Assembly (NCBI RefSeq): GCF_000970285.1 | Contig: NZ_CP009516.1 | Coordinates: 1,467,036-1,531,035, forward strand | Direction of reading: 5' to 3' | Source: Methanosarcina horonobensis HB-1 = JCM 15518 | GTDB lineage: Archaea; Halobacteriota; Methanosarcinia; Methanosarcinales; Methanosarcinaceae | DNA: 64,000 nucleotides | In this document: positions 8,433 through 18,067 of the stretch, one piece after another | Layout of the letters: each line of letters begins with the position of its first letter | Position numbering within the stretch: position 1 is the stretch's first letter | The notes under the pieces: model-generated | The model's database searches: none | Told to the model about the DNA's origin: nothing | The model's input: only the letters and a program-made list of their open reading frames with translations | Position numbers and translations under genes: made by a program

Positions 8433-8591
8433 CAATGATTTTTTGAGAGCCCTAACTGTCTTTTAATTGACAGATTTTCATTCCTAAGCAGGACTCTCTC
8501 TTAAGCCGTACTTTCCTTTATACTGAATATTTTCTTTTTCTTGAGTAATCTTTTACTCACAAGTTCGGCCAGGCTTCAGTTTATTCTGACT

Positions 8592-9056
8592 TTACTGCTG
8601 CTTTTCCGCTTCCGCTTTTTTACTTCTCTGCTTCATTTTCTCAGCAATGTCAACACCGAGCCTCTTGCATTCTTGCAAGTCCTTGTCCGTGGGTCTGTGG
8701 AGGATCCTGAGTACAGGGTCCATAACGGTCATTCCCAGTTCCCGCATCTTTTCAGCAATCATTATGGGCGCTTCTCCGCTCCATCCGTATGACCCGAAGG
8801 CAGCCCCTAGCTTGCCCTGCGGGTTTGTGGAAACGAGAGTTTCATTCATGAACTTCTCCATGGGCAGCAGCATTTTGTAGTAAAAAGTCGAAGAGCCAAT
8901 TGCAATTGCTTCTGCTTCGTTGAGTTCTTCGGGCTTTACATCATAGAAACTGACAACCTTTACATCCACGTTCTTTGACTCAATCCCGTTCCCTATTGCT
9001 TCAGCCATAACTTTCGTATTCCCTGAGGTGCTCAGATAAACTACTATTGCTTTCAA
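8592..9056 (-). CDS. Flavodoxin-domain protein
   Basis: 154 residues. The N-terminal FMN-phosphate loop reads YLSTSGNTKVMAEAI (S/T-x-S/T-G-N-T), followed by IGSSTFYYKMLLPMEKF and the third flavin loop FGSYGWSGEAP, as in flavodoxins and the flavodoxin half of FprA-type proteins. It is a soluble one- or two-electron carrier; the redox partner is unknown. The C-terminus is a charged Lys/Glu-rich tail. It appears monocistronic and lies next to a PAS sensor gene on the same strand, 203 bases apart. Confidence 0.9.
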   Translation of the reverse strand: MKAIVVYLSTSGNTKVMAEAIGNGIESKNVDVKVVSFYDVKPEELNEAEAIAIGSSTFYYKMLLPMEKFMNETLVSTNPQGKLGAAFGSYGWSGEAPIMIAEKMRELGMTVMDPVLRILHRPTDKDLQECKRLGVDIAEKMKQRSKKAEAEKQQ

Positions 9057-9259
9057 CCTCTATCCCCCTCTGGTGATATAATAAATCTGATGGCAGTCCC
9101 GGACAAAGAGAGCAAAAACCGGCATCTGCGTATCTAAAGCTCAGAGCTAAAAGGCATAACCCTGGCTTTTCTCGCTCCCTAATTCAACATTAGTTATAAA
9201 AGTTGTTTTAAATAAGGATTTCGTCGCCAGAATACAGTTCAAGCTTCAGACAGGCCGTC

Positions 9260-11035
9260 TTATATAAAATCTGCCTCTATGCGGACAGGAGCTATATAGT
9301 TAACTACCTGAAGGGCAATGCTTTCCAGGAAATTGCGGATATTCTGCGGAATCCTGTCCACAGTATGGGAAGCAAAATTCAGGCTGCCTATTATCTCTCC
9401 CCTGTGCTTCATAGGGATTACCGCGACTGCGGTGATCTTTTCTTTCCTTAACAGGTCTGCCATCTCTTCCGCAAAAAAACTTAGTTTATAAATTGGCTTC
9501 TCAGTCCAGACCTGCTTTGCTTCCGGAGAGTCTGCCCTGTACGCATAAATTTTTTTCACAAATTCTGAGGAGAGTCCTCTGTGCGCCACAAGGTTTATCT
9601 GGTCAAGGAGTTCGTCTTTGAGGTATATACCTCCAGCATCTATCTCTTTTACCTGCAGGCAGGCATCAAGGATAAGGTTAAGCATGGTCTGAAGGTTCCA
9701 GGTACTGCTCAGTGCTATCCCGAGCTCCCTCTGAATCTCGAGCATTTCCTGGGCTTCTTTTCTTTCGGTAACATCAACAACTATTCCCTGGAAGTGAGTT
9801 ACATTACCCTGAGTGTCCCGCTGGATATAGGTCCTCTCTTCAACCCAGCGAACACTGCCGTCCCCTGTAAGAATTCGGTACTCCATCTCAAAAGAGTCAA
9901 ATCCTTCTCGAATAGAGCGTGAAAGGCTTTCAGAGACCGAGTTGATGTCCTCTCTATGAACTATGTCTCCGTAAAGGATTCTGCCAGAAGTGAAGTCTTC
10001 TACGGTGTATCCAAACTGCGTTACGTTTTCCGAAACGAACTCTACAGGCCAGTTTTCCATATTCTTCCAGAGGAACGCTACTGCTGAGCTTTTGCTGATT
10101 ATCGTTTTCAGCACTTTCTGCATCTCGAGGGATTTTCTCAGGGCTTCTTCAATATTTTTCCTGGAAGTTATATCCAGCACTATCCCCTGAAAGCAGGTCA
10201 CATCTCCATCTTTCTCCCTCTGGATAAAAGTTCTTTCATTTACCCATCGCAAGTCTCCGGCTTTTGTAAAAATCCTGTATTCCGAATTGAAGCTTACTTC
10301 CCCTTTCTGGATATTCCTTTCAAGTTCTTCTTCAACCCTTCTCAGGTCATAGGGATGTATGATTTTCCCATACAGAATTTCCTGTGACATAAAATCGTCG
10401 ACTGTATACCCAAACTGCACTACATTGTCCGAGACAAAAGCTGCAGGCCAGTACTTTTCATTCCTCCACAGAAAAACCACTGCCGGGCTGTTATTGATCA
10501 CTGTAGTGAGCATCTTCTGCATCTCAAGGACCTTTTCCAGTTTTTCTTCACTTTTCTTCCGTTCGGTGATATCGAGCACCACTCCCTGAAAGTGAGTTAC
10601 CTCTCCTTCCGGGTCTCTCTGAATGAAGGTCCTTTCACTTACCCAACGTATCTTCCTGGCTTTTGAGAAAATTCTGTACTCCATATTGAAATCCGGAGCT
10701 CCGATCCGAATTCTTTTTTCAAGTCCCTCTTCAACTTTTTTAAGGTCATCAGGGTAAATAATCTCCTCATAAAGTACCCTTTCCGATACGAAATCTTCTA
10801 CCGTGTATCCAAAGTTCACTACATTTTCGGAAACAAACTCTGCAGGCCGTTTTTCTTCGTTTTTCCATAGAAAGACTACTACCTGACTATTATTGATTAT
10901 AGTTTTCAGAGCTTCTTCCCTTTCCAGAGCTGCATGAAGAGCTTTTCCTCTTTCGCCATCCGCAGAATCTGCTACGCTTGGATAGCTATTCAGTTCTTCT
11001 CTGCTTTCTGAAGTATCGCTGTCCATTTCTTCCAA
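9260..11035 (-). CDS. Triple PAS-PAC and GAF sensor protein without kinase domain
   Basis: 591 residues, cytoplasmic. Three closely similar PAS/PAC units of about 130 residues (each with VVFLWKNE-like entry, FGYTVEDF and an HFQGVVLDITERK-like PAC end) are joined by short coiled helices and followed by a GAF domain (about 435-585; LNLILDACLQVKEIDAGGIYLKD). No HisKA, HATPase, receiver or output domain follows, so it must signal through a partner or be a stand-alone sensor. The similarity among the three PAS units points to internal duplication. Such PAS/GAF proteins are common in Methanosarcina. Confidence 0.85.
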   Translation of the reverse strand: MEEMDSDTSESREELNSYPSVADSADGERGKALHAALEREEALKTIINNSQVVVFLWKNEEKRPAEFVSENVVNFGYTVEDFVSERVLYEEIIYPDDLKKVEEGLEKRIRIGAPDFNMEYRIFSKARKIRWVSERTFIQRDPEGEVTHFQGVVLDITERKKSEEKLEKVLEMQKMLTTVINNSPAVVFLWRNEKYWPAAFVSDNVVQFGYTVDDFMSQEILYGKIIHPYDLRRVEEELERNIQKGEVSFNSEYRIFTKAGDLRWVNERTFIQREKDGDVTCFQGIVLDITSRKNIEEALRKSLEMQKVLKTIISKSSAVAFLWKNMENWPVEFVSENVTQFGYTVEDFTSGRILYGDIVHREDINSVSESLSRSIREGFDSFEMEYRILTGDGSVRWVEERTYIQRDTQGNVTHFQGIVVDVTERKEAQEMLEIQRELGIALSSTWNLQTMLNLILDACLQVKEIDAGGIYLKDELLDQINLVAHRGLSSEFVKKIYAYRADSPEAKQVWTEKPIYKLSFFAEEMADLLRKEKITAVAVIPMKHRGEIIGSLNFASHTVDRIPQNIRNFLESIALQVVNYIAPVRIEADFI

Positions 11036-11756
11036 CCGCCTGCACAGGATTTCAATTGTTTCTTTCGGGATAATACTCTGGAAACTGTCGACCTTTATAA
11101 TTGTAATTCGCCTGTGTTCGAATTTACCGGTCTGTAGTAGATTTACTGTCTATAAATTCGCTCCTAATTTTCGATTAGCTGTTTTTTATATAATTGTGTT
11201 TTTATCAAATATCAGTTTTTTTGATCTCGTAACCTCTTTTTCCAGTTCAGCTACATCCTGCGGAGCCGAAAAATATTTATGTGCCAATCCTCTGGCTCTC
11301 CAGATGCTGTCTTTGCCTGCCGTATTCTTTTTTGAAATCTCATAGAAAATTATTTATAATAAAAAAAAGGTAATAAGATTCCGTATTCCGTATTAGTGGT
11401 GCAGGTCTGCCAGTCAGAAAAACCCCATTACCACGCCACCAATTAGCAGATTGGAAAAAACTGTGCACCCGCATAAACTCATGAACCCCTTCACGAACCC
11501 CATCAGAAGGATAGCAGTATCGAGTCTGGTTACTAACCTACCAAACGTGAAGCTAAAGCGGATTTCTGGAAATATGCACAGTACAGTGAAAAGTCCACAA
11601 ATACGGAATACGAAAAAATGGCAAAAGAAATGGCGAAAAGCCTGAAAAATGGCTAAAGTCTAAAAAATGGCAAAACAAATGGCAAAAAATTTAAAAAAAT
11701 GGCTAAAGTCTGAAAAAGCTAGAGCAGAAAAATAGTCCAAAAACATAAAACCTCCA

Positions 11757-11808
11757 TAAAAGGATCTGTAGTAAGGTTTTGAGGGAAGCCTTACTGCGAT
11801 TCCTTTGA
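11757..11808. repeat. Two-part stem-loop
   Basis: AGTAAGG (11770-11776) pairs with CCTTACT (11789-11795); outside it AAAGGA pairs with TCCTTT across a small internal loop. It has a stem-loop shape with no gene next to it. Could be an RNA or a remnant. Confidence 0.4.
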
Positions 11809-12100
11809 TTCTTAAACCATTTTGTCCGATTAGCTTATTTATTTCTGTTTTTCTTGAACGTTTGACGCATTCTTTACTATTTCTTCATTGAGTTTCCAGC
11901 CCTGAGACAGACATCAGGTACTCTCTCACTCCCTTTGAGTAGAGTTTTCGTGAGAAGTTCAATTTCTCAGCCTTTTCGGGCTGAAGTATTGGAATCTTAA
12001 GGTTAGGGATAAGGAAGTAAACAAAAACAATTTAAATGTGATGGAATAAATCCTGAGTTTAAAAGAGAAAAAGGAGAGCGCATAATAAAGAAAAAGAATG

Positions 12101-12190
12101 GTGAACGGGTAAACCCTTTGTGGTTAGATTTTGTGGTGTGTTATTTGGGTGTGATCTTGTAGATGTGTAGTCAAGGGCAGGCCCGTTCAC
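12101..12190 (-). ncRNA. Small-RNA candidate, family member A
   Basis: The ends pair over 9 bp (GTGAACGGG 12101-12109 with CCCGTTCAC 12182-12190), and a second inner stem (CCCTT/AAGGG) extends the helix. Read on the minus strand it begins GTGAACGGGCC, has a mostly unpaired A/C-rich loop, closes with the complementary end and is followed by a T-rich tract (CATTCTTTTTCTTTATTATG). A TATA box (minus-strand ATTTATATAA, 12219-12228) lies about 30-35 bases upstream. Relative to members B-D the fifth base pair is A-T instead of G-C, a compensated change. No ORF is conserved. Confidence 0.6.
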
Positions 12191-12218
12191 TATGCTAAAA
12201 CCAAAATCCATGACTGGT

Positions 12219-12228
12219 TATATAAATA
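12219..12228 (-). promoter_or_regulatory. TATA box for small RNA A
   Basis: Minus-strand ATTTATATAA with A-rich sequence just upstream (possible BRE). The distance to the GTGAACGGG end is a few bases longer than in members B-D, so transcription may start slightly before it. Confidence 0.5.
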
Positions 12229-12593
12229 TTTGGATACTATTATATTAAATTGCCTTTTTGTGATAATAAATGTCAGTTTTGAGGTTATAATAGGGACTCC
12301 TTTTCCAGATTTTATCCTCCTATTGCTAAAATACAGATTTCCCTTTTTTCTCTTCGGTTTCATTTTTTAGTTCAGTTTACCTTTTTGGTACTTTTATCAA
12401 GCTTCTTATAAGTCTTTCTGGATTTTCAGTATTTTTTTCTTAACTTCTTTACATCTTCTTGTAACTTCTTTACAGTCTTTCTGCCCCAATCTGTTTATAC
12501 TATGAAGTTTTTTCCTATCTATACATTATAACGAATTACATTCATAGTTTTCAATATCAAGATCACGAAGAGAAGATCACTAGGAGATTTGCA

Positions 12594-14255
12594 ATGAGAA
12601 GCGCAATTATCAAAGAAGGGCCTGAACGTGCCGCTAACCGTTCTCTCCTGAAGGCAACAGGAGTTACGGATTCGGAAATGAAGAGGCCGTTCATCGCGGT
12701 TGTCAATTCCTGGAATGATATAGTCCCCGGTCACACTCACCTGAATAAACTTGCTGAGGCTGTGAAAGCCGGAATCAGGAACGCTGGAGGGGTTCCTTTT
12801 GAGTTCCATACCATAGGGGTCTGCGACGGGATTGCAATGGGGCATGAGGGTATGAAATATTCTCTCCCAAGCAGGGAAGTCATAGAGGACACAATCGAAC
12901 TGATGGTCAGAGCCCACCAGTTTGACGGGATGGTTCTTATCCCTACATGTGACAAAATTGTGCCAGGACACCTTATGGCAGCAGGCAGGCTTGATATCCC
13001 TGCCATTGTTGTGACCGGAGGGCCAATGCTTCCCGGATATGTGGACGATAAATACACTGACCTTATTTCAGTCTTTGAAGGGGTCGGCGCCTACAGGGCA
13101 GGCAAACTTTCCGAAGCCGACCTTAAAAGGCTTGAAAACCTTTCCTGTGCAGGGGCAGGTTCATGTGCAGGAATGTTTACCGCAAACACAATGGCATGCA
13201 TGACCGAAGCCCTCGGATTGAGCCTGCCCGGCTGTGCAACTGCCCATGCTGTCGATGCAAAAAAGACGCGCATCGCCAAAGAATCCGGAGAGCGCATTGT
13301 GGAGCTTGTAAAAAAGAACATTACTCCAAGGCAGATTGTTACTTGCAAATCTTTTGAAAACGCCATTATGGTCGATATGGCAGTCGGAGGGAGTACAAAT
13401 ACCACTCTTCACCTTCCTGCTCTTGCCCACGAGTTCGGACTTGAACTGCCTCTTGAAACCTTTGATGAACTGAGCAGGACAACTCCTCACCTGATTTCCC
13501 TCAGACCCGGAGGTCCTAATTTCATGCTTCACTTTGACAGGGCAGGCGGAGTCGAAGCAATTATGCAGAGACTGGCTTCAAAACTCCATCTTGATCAGCT
13601 TACAGTTAATGGCAAAACCATCGGGGAAAACCTGAACGAGTTTGAAATCATTAACCCAAAGCTGAATAAAGAAATTATTGCAACTCTTGAGAAACCAATC
13701 CATGCCGAAGGGGGGATCGCAGTCCTCAAAGGCAGTCTCGCTCCTGATGGCTCGGTTGTCAAGCAGGCTGCGGTTGACCCGAAAATGCGTATCCATACAG
13801 GTCCTGCAAGAGTTTATGATTGTGAAGAGGATGCCATGAAGAGCATTCTTGCAGGGGATGTTAAACCAGGAGATATTGTCGTCATCCGCTATGAAGGTCC
13901 CAAAGGAGGTCCCGGAATGCGCGAAATGCTTGCAGCCACAGCCGCAATCGGAGGCATGGGTCTGCTAGAGTCCGTAGCTCTGATCACTGACGGGCGCTTC
14001 TCCGGAGGGACCCGCGGACCATGTATAGGGCATGTTTCTCCCGAAGCCAGTGAAGGGGGACCAATAGGTCTTGTAAAAGACGGTGACCTCATAGAAATCA
14101 ACATTCCTGAAAGAATCCTGAACCTGAAGGTCTCTGAAGAAGAACTCGAAAAACGTAGGGCTGCCTTTGTACCTCCTAAAAAGGAAGTCACTGGCTACCT
14201 TGCAAGATACCAGCGTGCTGTCCATTCCGCAAACACTGGCGGGATAGTGGACTGA
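12594..14255 (+). CDS. ilvD: Dihydroxy-acid dehydratase
   Basis: 553 residues, standard for IlvD. It dehydrates 2,3-dihydroxy-isovalerate and -methylvalerate in valine, leucine and isoleucine synthesis, using an Fe-S cluster and Mg2+. Visible signatures are the cluster cysteines in TCDKIVPGH (about residue 119) and [23 protein letters not shown] (about 185-207), and the C-terminal [14 protein letters not shown]. The ATG at 12594 follows AGGAG. It stands alone, far from other branched-chain genes. A duplicated AAGATCAC lies just upstream of the start, with no clear regulatory meaning. Confidence 0.97.
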   Translation: MRSAIIKEGPERAANRSLLKATGVTDSEMKRPFIAVVNSWNDIVPGHTHLNKLAEAVKAGIRNAGGVPFEFHTIGVCDGIAMGHEGMKYSLPSREVIEDTIELMVRAHQFDGMVLIPTCDKIVPGHLMAAGRLDIPAIVVTGGPMLPGYVDDKYTDLISVFEGVGAYRAGKLSEADLKRLENLSCAGAGSCAGMFTANTMACMTEALGLSLPGCATAHAVDAKKTRIAKESGERIVELVKKNITPRQIVTCKSFENAIMVDMAVGGSTNTTLHLPALAHEFGLELPLETFDELSRTTPHLISLRPGGPNFMLHFDRAGGVEAIMQRLASKLHLDQLTVNGKTIGENLNEFEIINPKLNKEIIATLEKPIHAEGGIAVLKGSLAPDGSVVKQAAVDPKMRIHTGPARVYDCEEDAMKSILAGDVKPGDIVVIRYEGPKGGPGMREMLAATAAIGGMGLLESVALITDGRFSGGTRGPCIGHVSPEASEGGPIGLVKDGDLIEINIPERILNLKVSEEELEKRRAAFVPPKKEVTGYLARYQRAVHSANTGGIVD

Positions 14256-14289
14256 AACAGTTAATACTCTATTTAATACTCTGTTTACA

Positions 14290-14322
14290 CGGAGGTCTTT
14301 TCCTCCGCTGTCCTTTTTTTTG
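14290..14322 (+). terminator. Terminator after ilvD
   Basis: CGGAGG (14290-14295) pairs with CCTCCG (14302-14307), followed by CTGTCC and a run of eight Ts. Confidence 0.75.
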
Positions 14323-14544
14323 AATTTCAGACACTTCTTTCAAGATTTTTTGTTTTCTATTTCAGTTTACTGTTATCTGTTCGAAGAGATACCCATACTC
14401 AGCAGCGTCAAGTCTGTCTTCTGGAAACGTTTATACCGCCCCAAAACTATCTTTTATACAACCTTTTTATCAAACCATTCGAGAAAAATCGTTTTTATTA
14501 AAGTTTATTGAAAAATTATTTAGAGATCCAAGGAGGCCTAAATT

Positions 14545-14724
14545 ATGGAAGTAGAGGGGTTGTGTTCAATTTGCGGGCGCCCGGCTAAACTTCATACCTG
14601 CCATTTATGCGGAAGACTTGTATGCAGCCAGTGCATGGACCGTAGAAAAGGCGTCTGTGTCAAATGTGCAGCCGGGAAGAAAGGTTCTGTACCAGGATCA
14701 GGAGATGCCGGTGTATTTAAGTAA
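14545..14724 (+). CDS. Small cysteine-rich zinc-finger protein (59 aa)
   Basis: An ATG preceded by AAGGAGGCC at good spacing opens a 59-residue frame. Cysteines and a histidine occur as CSICGRPAKLHTCHLCGRLVC...CMDRRKGVCVKCA, i.e. CxxC, CxxC, CxxC and CxxC pairs able to bind two zinc ions, like a HIT- or B-box-type finger. The C-terminus is basic then Gly-rich. Strong ribosome-binding site and dense metal ligands make it a real gene. Small zinc proteins of this type in archaea usually bind nucleic acid or protein; function unknown. Confidence 0.8.
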   Translation: MEVEGLCSICGRPAKLHTCHLCGRLVCSQCMDRRKGVCVKCAAGKKGSVPGSGDAGVFK

Positions 14725-14851
14725 GCAAATCAAAAACAGAGGCCAGAACTAAAGTATCACAATTAAAGTATCAAAATTAGATAAGTCAAAAAAAATAGAA
14801 TTTTCAGAAAAAAATATCTCAAGTTCTCGATGCTTTTTCTGACTTACTGGC

Positions 14852-15208
14852 TTACCAGCCGTGAATTTCTCCTTCCGGTTCTTCCTCATCGCGGTAAAAA
14901 CGGAATTCTTTTTTATTGACATCTTCTACAAACACAAATTTCTCTTCGATTCCTACCTTTGTAAACGTAAGAGCATCATCCCCATCCCTTACAGCCGGAA
15001 GGATATCCACATCCACATGGTCCTGAATGCTGCTCTCCGGAAGAAAAGCAGTGATGATAAACCAGTCAATCCCCCCGGTATAGTTGCTGCTTACGTACCG
15101 GCTCTGGTTTGGCAGAATTTTTGTAGCCTTCTGATGCATTTCGGTTCCGTCAGCCCGATAAGCTACAAACCGGACAGTATGATTAGTCTTATTTTTTATT
15201 ATAGCCAA
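14852..15208 (-). CDS. Conserved hypothetical beta-rich protein
   Basis: 118 residues, no signal peptide or membrane helix. The sequence alternates short hydrophobic strands with polar turns (MAIIKNKTNHTVRFVAYRADGTEMHQK...IDWFIITAFLPE) and ends acidic (DEEEPEGEIHGW), suggesting a small soluble beta-sandwich. I recognise no family. The GAGTGGGAC leader just upstream is a weak ribosome-binding site. It is convergent with the small zinc-protein gene and separate from mtxH (235 bases). Confidence 0.65.
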   Translation of the reverse strand: MAIIKNKTNHTVRFVAYRADGTEMHQKATKILPNQSRYVSSNYTGGIDWFIITAFLPESSIQDHVDVDILPAVRDGDDALTFTKVGIEEKFVFVEDVNKKEFRFYRDEEEPEGEIHGW

Positions 15209-15442
15209 TGTCCCACTCCCCTATCTAGATAATGAATAGCTTCCATTTTAAGGAAATTTATATTATGAATTTAGTTCTGGAAAGTAAATACTTATGGATG
15301 CAAAGTTTCTAAGAGGTGTTAGACAAAATTCGGTTCCTGAGGGCAAAAGAATTATTCTCAGGCAAGACAGGTCAGATTGATAAATTTAGACACAGATCAA
15401 ATTGCGCGGTCAGATAGAAGACCGGCTGCGTAATAAAGTAAG

Positions 15443-16375
15443 TTAAACAAGCAGGTTAATCGGGTGCCTGCTTGCGGGCTCGATATCAAGGTCAGCCACG
15501 GCTTCGGCAATCATAATATCGCTCATTGCAGCCATGGGGAAAATGTATTCCGCGTATTCTATAGGGCCGTAAAGGATGAAATCTCCGGCTGCAGCCTGCT
15601 GGAGACAGGTAGAACCTATATCACAGATCTTATACAGGACAGGATCTTTTTCTTTTTGCCGGTTCAGCCAGCTCCATGCTGAGGGAGCATTATGGATTCC
15701 GGAGCCTGTAGGATGACCCCATTTTGCTTTTGTGGTAATCGTCATTCTGAGGGCTATCCCTGCTCCATTTCCCATAGGGGTAATGCTCGGGTCGATAAGT
15801 TTGTTTACTATTCCGCATCTGTCCGCAATTGAGAGGAGCCCCTCCTCTAACAGACCTGCACCGGTCTCGAGCAGTTCCATCCTGCCCTGAAGGGAGGAGT
15901 CCATGGCATTAAAACCCAGAATAATTGAACTATCAATATCGGAATGCTCAAGAGCCTCCATTTCTGATGCGTTTATGCTCATATTTATAGAGTTATAGAC
16001 TGCCCTGTCTGCAAGCCCTATTTCACTTACATATCCGGCTGCATGGGCACGTACAGTCCCTTCGGGAGAATCTATAAGAAAAGGAGAATCCGAAACTTCT
16101 GCAATGAAATCAATATAGTTCGTAATACTCTCGACGGTTGTGCCGAAGATATGGACCATGTGCGGATTTCCGGTAGTATCCGAACCCGATTCCTGCAAGT
16201 TTACAAGCTTTTCAGCAGCACCCCTGTCAAAAAGGCCTTTTGCGGCATCTTCGATAATCTCATGCTTATTATAAAAAATAGTCCCTGCAAGTACGGTAGG
16301 GAGTTCTCCAGGCTGTCCACCTACTTTTATTCCTGCAATATTGGCAATTTCCTGTTCTTTCTGGAACTTAAACAT
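15443..16375 (-). CDS. mtxH: MtrH-like methyltransferase MtxH
   Basis: 310 residues from the ATG at 16375 (MFKFQKEQEIANIAG), the usual MtrH start; an upstream in-frame start adds ten residues with no support. MtrH moves the methyl group from methyl-tetrahydrosarcinapterin to the corrinoid on MtrA. Conserved MtrH features are the TIM-barrel segments GTIFYNKHEIIEDA, SPFLIDSPEGTVRAHA, AVYNSINMSI and GNGAGIALRMTITTKAKWGHPTGSGIHNAPSAW. It lies third in an mtxX-mtxA-mtxH cluster, separate from any mtrEDCBAFGH operon. The 170-base gap after mtxA has TATA-like sequence, so it may also have its own promoter. Likely serves a catabolic or alternative methyl transfer rather than the energy-conserving complex. 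Confidence 0.88.
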   Translation of the reverse strand: MFKFQKEQEIANIAGIKVGGQPGELPTVLAGTIFYNKHEIIEDAAKGLFDRGAAEKLVNLQESGSDTTGNPHMVHIFGTTVESITNYIDFIAEVSDSPFLIDSPEGTVRAHAAGYVSEIGLADRAVYNSINMSINASEMEALEHSDIDSSIILGFNAMDSSLQGRMELLETGAGLLEEGLLSIADRCGIVNKLIDPSITPMGNGAGIALRMTITTKAKWGHPTGSGIHNAPSAWSWLNRQKEKDPVLYKICDIGSTCLQQAAAGDFILYGPIEYAEYIFPMAAMSDIMIAEAVADLDIEPASRHPINLLV

Positions 16376-16545
16376 CTTTAGGCCCTCAAAGTCCACACTT
16401 ATCAAAATTAAAAAATTTATTCGGATTCAAAGCTTACTTTTTTGATCTCAGGATTTGAACTGGTTCTTTTAATTATAGAATAACCATATAAAACATATAG
16501 ATCGAAAATATATTTTTGGTTTAATTACATTGTGTTTTTTAAGGA

Positions 16546-17139
16546 TCAGAGACTTTCTGCCAGGCAGACAATTCCTGCTTTTGAATCCATTACAAATTCT
16601 CCTGAAATTATTATGTCTCCTGACGTGGGGACTGCAAAAGAGGACTGTCTTTTTTTCGGGGCACAAACAGCAATGGGCTCTTCAGGGTATGCTTCTCCCT
16701 TATCTTTATAATCCTCCACAAGCTTTTGGACTTCTTCGGGGTCATTTAACCCTATTCTATCGAGGAGTGTAACCTGCTGCCGGAAGCGTTCGACTGCGGA
16801 CTTTGTGATGTTTTCTATAAAGGGAATTGCGCCCTGTGAACCTGTAATTCTGCCCTGCTCATCAATTCCGTTTGCATGGATTGCTAGCAGTGAGTGCCCT
16901 GCCAGATGACCCCTTGACTCGGTTCCGCAGATCAGCACATAACGGATATTGGAGTTTGAAATAACATTTACTATTATTTTTTCAACTCCAAGGTTTTCGG
17001 TTTTTGAACTTCCCCAGATGGCTGCCTCAGGGCAGGCATTAAGCTGGCTTGCAAGGGTTACTACTGCAATCCTTGAATCGGTTTTTCCTGTAACGTAGTC
17101 TCCTTTTACAGGGGGCCAGTTTTCTGCAATGAACTTCAG
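16546..17139 (-). CDS. mtxA: MtrA-like corrinoid protein MtxA, soluble, apparent CTG start
   Basis: About 197 residues. The MtrA corrinoid domain is clear: VVTLASQLNACPEAAIWGSSKTENLG, LICGTESRGHLAGHSLLAIHANGID and RITGSQGAIPFIENI. The C-terminal membrane anchor of MtrA is absent, so it is soluble. The frame is open from before the mtxX stop; the best start is CTG at 17139-17137, overlapping the mtxX TGA as CTGA, with AAGGTGA four bases upstream. An internal GTG at 16938 would lose the first third of the corrinoid fold and is rejected. It presumably accepts methyl from MtxH. Confidence 0.85.
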   Translation of the reverse strand: MKFIAENWPPVKGDYVTGKTDSRIAVVTLASQLNACPEAAIWGSSKTENLGVEKIIVNVISNSNIRYVLICGTESRGHLAGHSLLAIHANGIDEQGRITGSQGAIPFIENITKSAVERFRQQVTLLDRIGLNDPEEVQKLVEDYKDKGEAYPEEPIAVCAPKKRQSSFAVPTSGDIIISGEFVMDSKAGIVCLAESL

Positions 17140-17999
17140 TGAATCACCTTTTTTCTTTCCTTGTTCAGATAGGATAGTGCACTTGCAAGCATGATGGCTT
17201 TTGTGAAGTGCCCGCCTACTCTTGATGTGTCCACAAACACATAATCGTCCATTAATACCGGAGCTCCGAGCCCGTCGCCTCCTCCAAGGAAGGCAATAGT
17301 CCGGAAAATAAGGTTGCCTGAGATTCCGTCAGGAGCAACAATGAAATTTGATTCCTTTATGGCATCTTCAATAAGAATAGTATAGTGTCTGGCAATGATC
17401 CCGAGTTCCTTAGCCCGTCCTGCTACGAATTCCCCGTCTGCGAGTGTCCTGTCCACACGCCTGTCCCTTCCTATATCCCCTATCCTTCCTCCGGAAAGCA
17501 CTCCTACGGCAGGCTCAACACCCAGTCTCCTTATGTGCTCTGCACCAAGGGAGATCATGCGAAGCTTGTCTGAAATCGTGTTTCCTTCATCTATTCCAAC
17601 AGGGGCCAGGAAAAAAGGTGTCCCGTCTGCTGTAAGGAGCAGGGCAAGCCTGCAAACTCTTTTCATGCCAAGGGCTTCTTTCAGGTTTGAAAGAGTTCCG
17701 GAAGCCTTTGCAGTGCCTCTTATAACTGCATCCACCTTTCTTGAGACCAGGAGTTCAGAAAGGACTTTTTCGGGGTTGTCTGTATCTATAACCTCAAGTT
17801 CGGTTCCGATTTTATCGATCTCTTTTTTACTTCCTACAAGGACTACCTGTGCATATCCCAGTTCCTGGGCTTTCCATGCACTTTCAAGAGTTTTGGGATT
17901 GGGCTCTCTAATTCCCATAGCAACTCTTGCTCTGTTCGCCCGGGCTCGTACTTCGATAGCCTCAAGGAGGGCATACATGCCATTCTTTTCCATATCCAT
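17136..17999 (-). CDS. mtxX: MtxX, methanogenesis marker protein 4 family
   Basis: 287 residues. The family resembles phosphate acetyl/butyryltransferases (ISOCITRATE-dehydrogenase-like fold): AWKAQELGYAQVVLVGSKKEID, VLSGGRIGDIGRDRRVDRTLADGE and NFIVAPDGISGNLIFRTIAFLGGGDGLGAPVLMDD. MtxX is found in methanogens as marker protein 4 and was named from an mtxXAH cluster in Methanosarcina barkeri; its activity is not known. First gene of this cluster; its stop codon overlaps the start of mtxA. The start at 17999 or the ATG two codons later are both possible. Confidence 0.88.
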   Translation of the reverse strand: MDMEKNGMYALLEAIEVRARANRARVAMGIREPNPKTLESAWKAQELGYAQVVLVGSKKEIDKIGTELEVIDTDNPEKVLSELLVSRKVDAVIRGTAKASGTLSNLKEALGMKRVCRLALLLTADGTPFFLAPVGIDEGNTISDKLRMISLGAEHIRRLGVEPAVGVLSGGRIGDIGRDRRVDRTLADGEFVAGRAKELGIIARHYTILIEDAIKESNFIVAPDGISGNLIFRTIAFLGGGDGLGAPVLMDDYVFVDTSRVGGHFTKAIMLASALSYLNKERKKVIH

Positions 18000-18067
18000 C
18001 CAGACTTTTATTTAAGATTTGAAGTAATTCAAAGAAAGACAAACACACATGTTAATTAATTTTGCCC

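Larger units (their letters stand above)
11036..12593. other. Long non-coding region upstream of ilvD
   Basis: 1.5 kb without a gene I can support. It contains repeats of AAATGGCTAAAGTCT at about 11647 and 11698, a hairpin at 11757-11808, and small-RNA candidate copy A (12101-12190). The only ORF over 60 codons (11451-11645) is Lys-rich, lacks a ribosome-binding site and overlaps the AAATGGC repeats, so I do not call it. A TATA-like TTTATACTATG near 12495 probably drives ilvD. Confidence 0.6.

Noticed and set aside
11396-11443. Possible tRNA-like fragment (GGTGGCGTGG on the minus strand)
   Set aside because: No T arm or anticodon stem can be formed.
11451-11645. 64-codon Lys-rich ORF
   Set aside because: No ribosome-binding site; its C-terminal part is made of AAATGGC-type DNA repeats.
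16546-16938. mtxA beginning at the internal GTG (16938)
   Set aside because: The same frame stays open for 67 more codons with clear MtrA homology (VVTLASQLNACPEAAIWG), so the GTG is internal.
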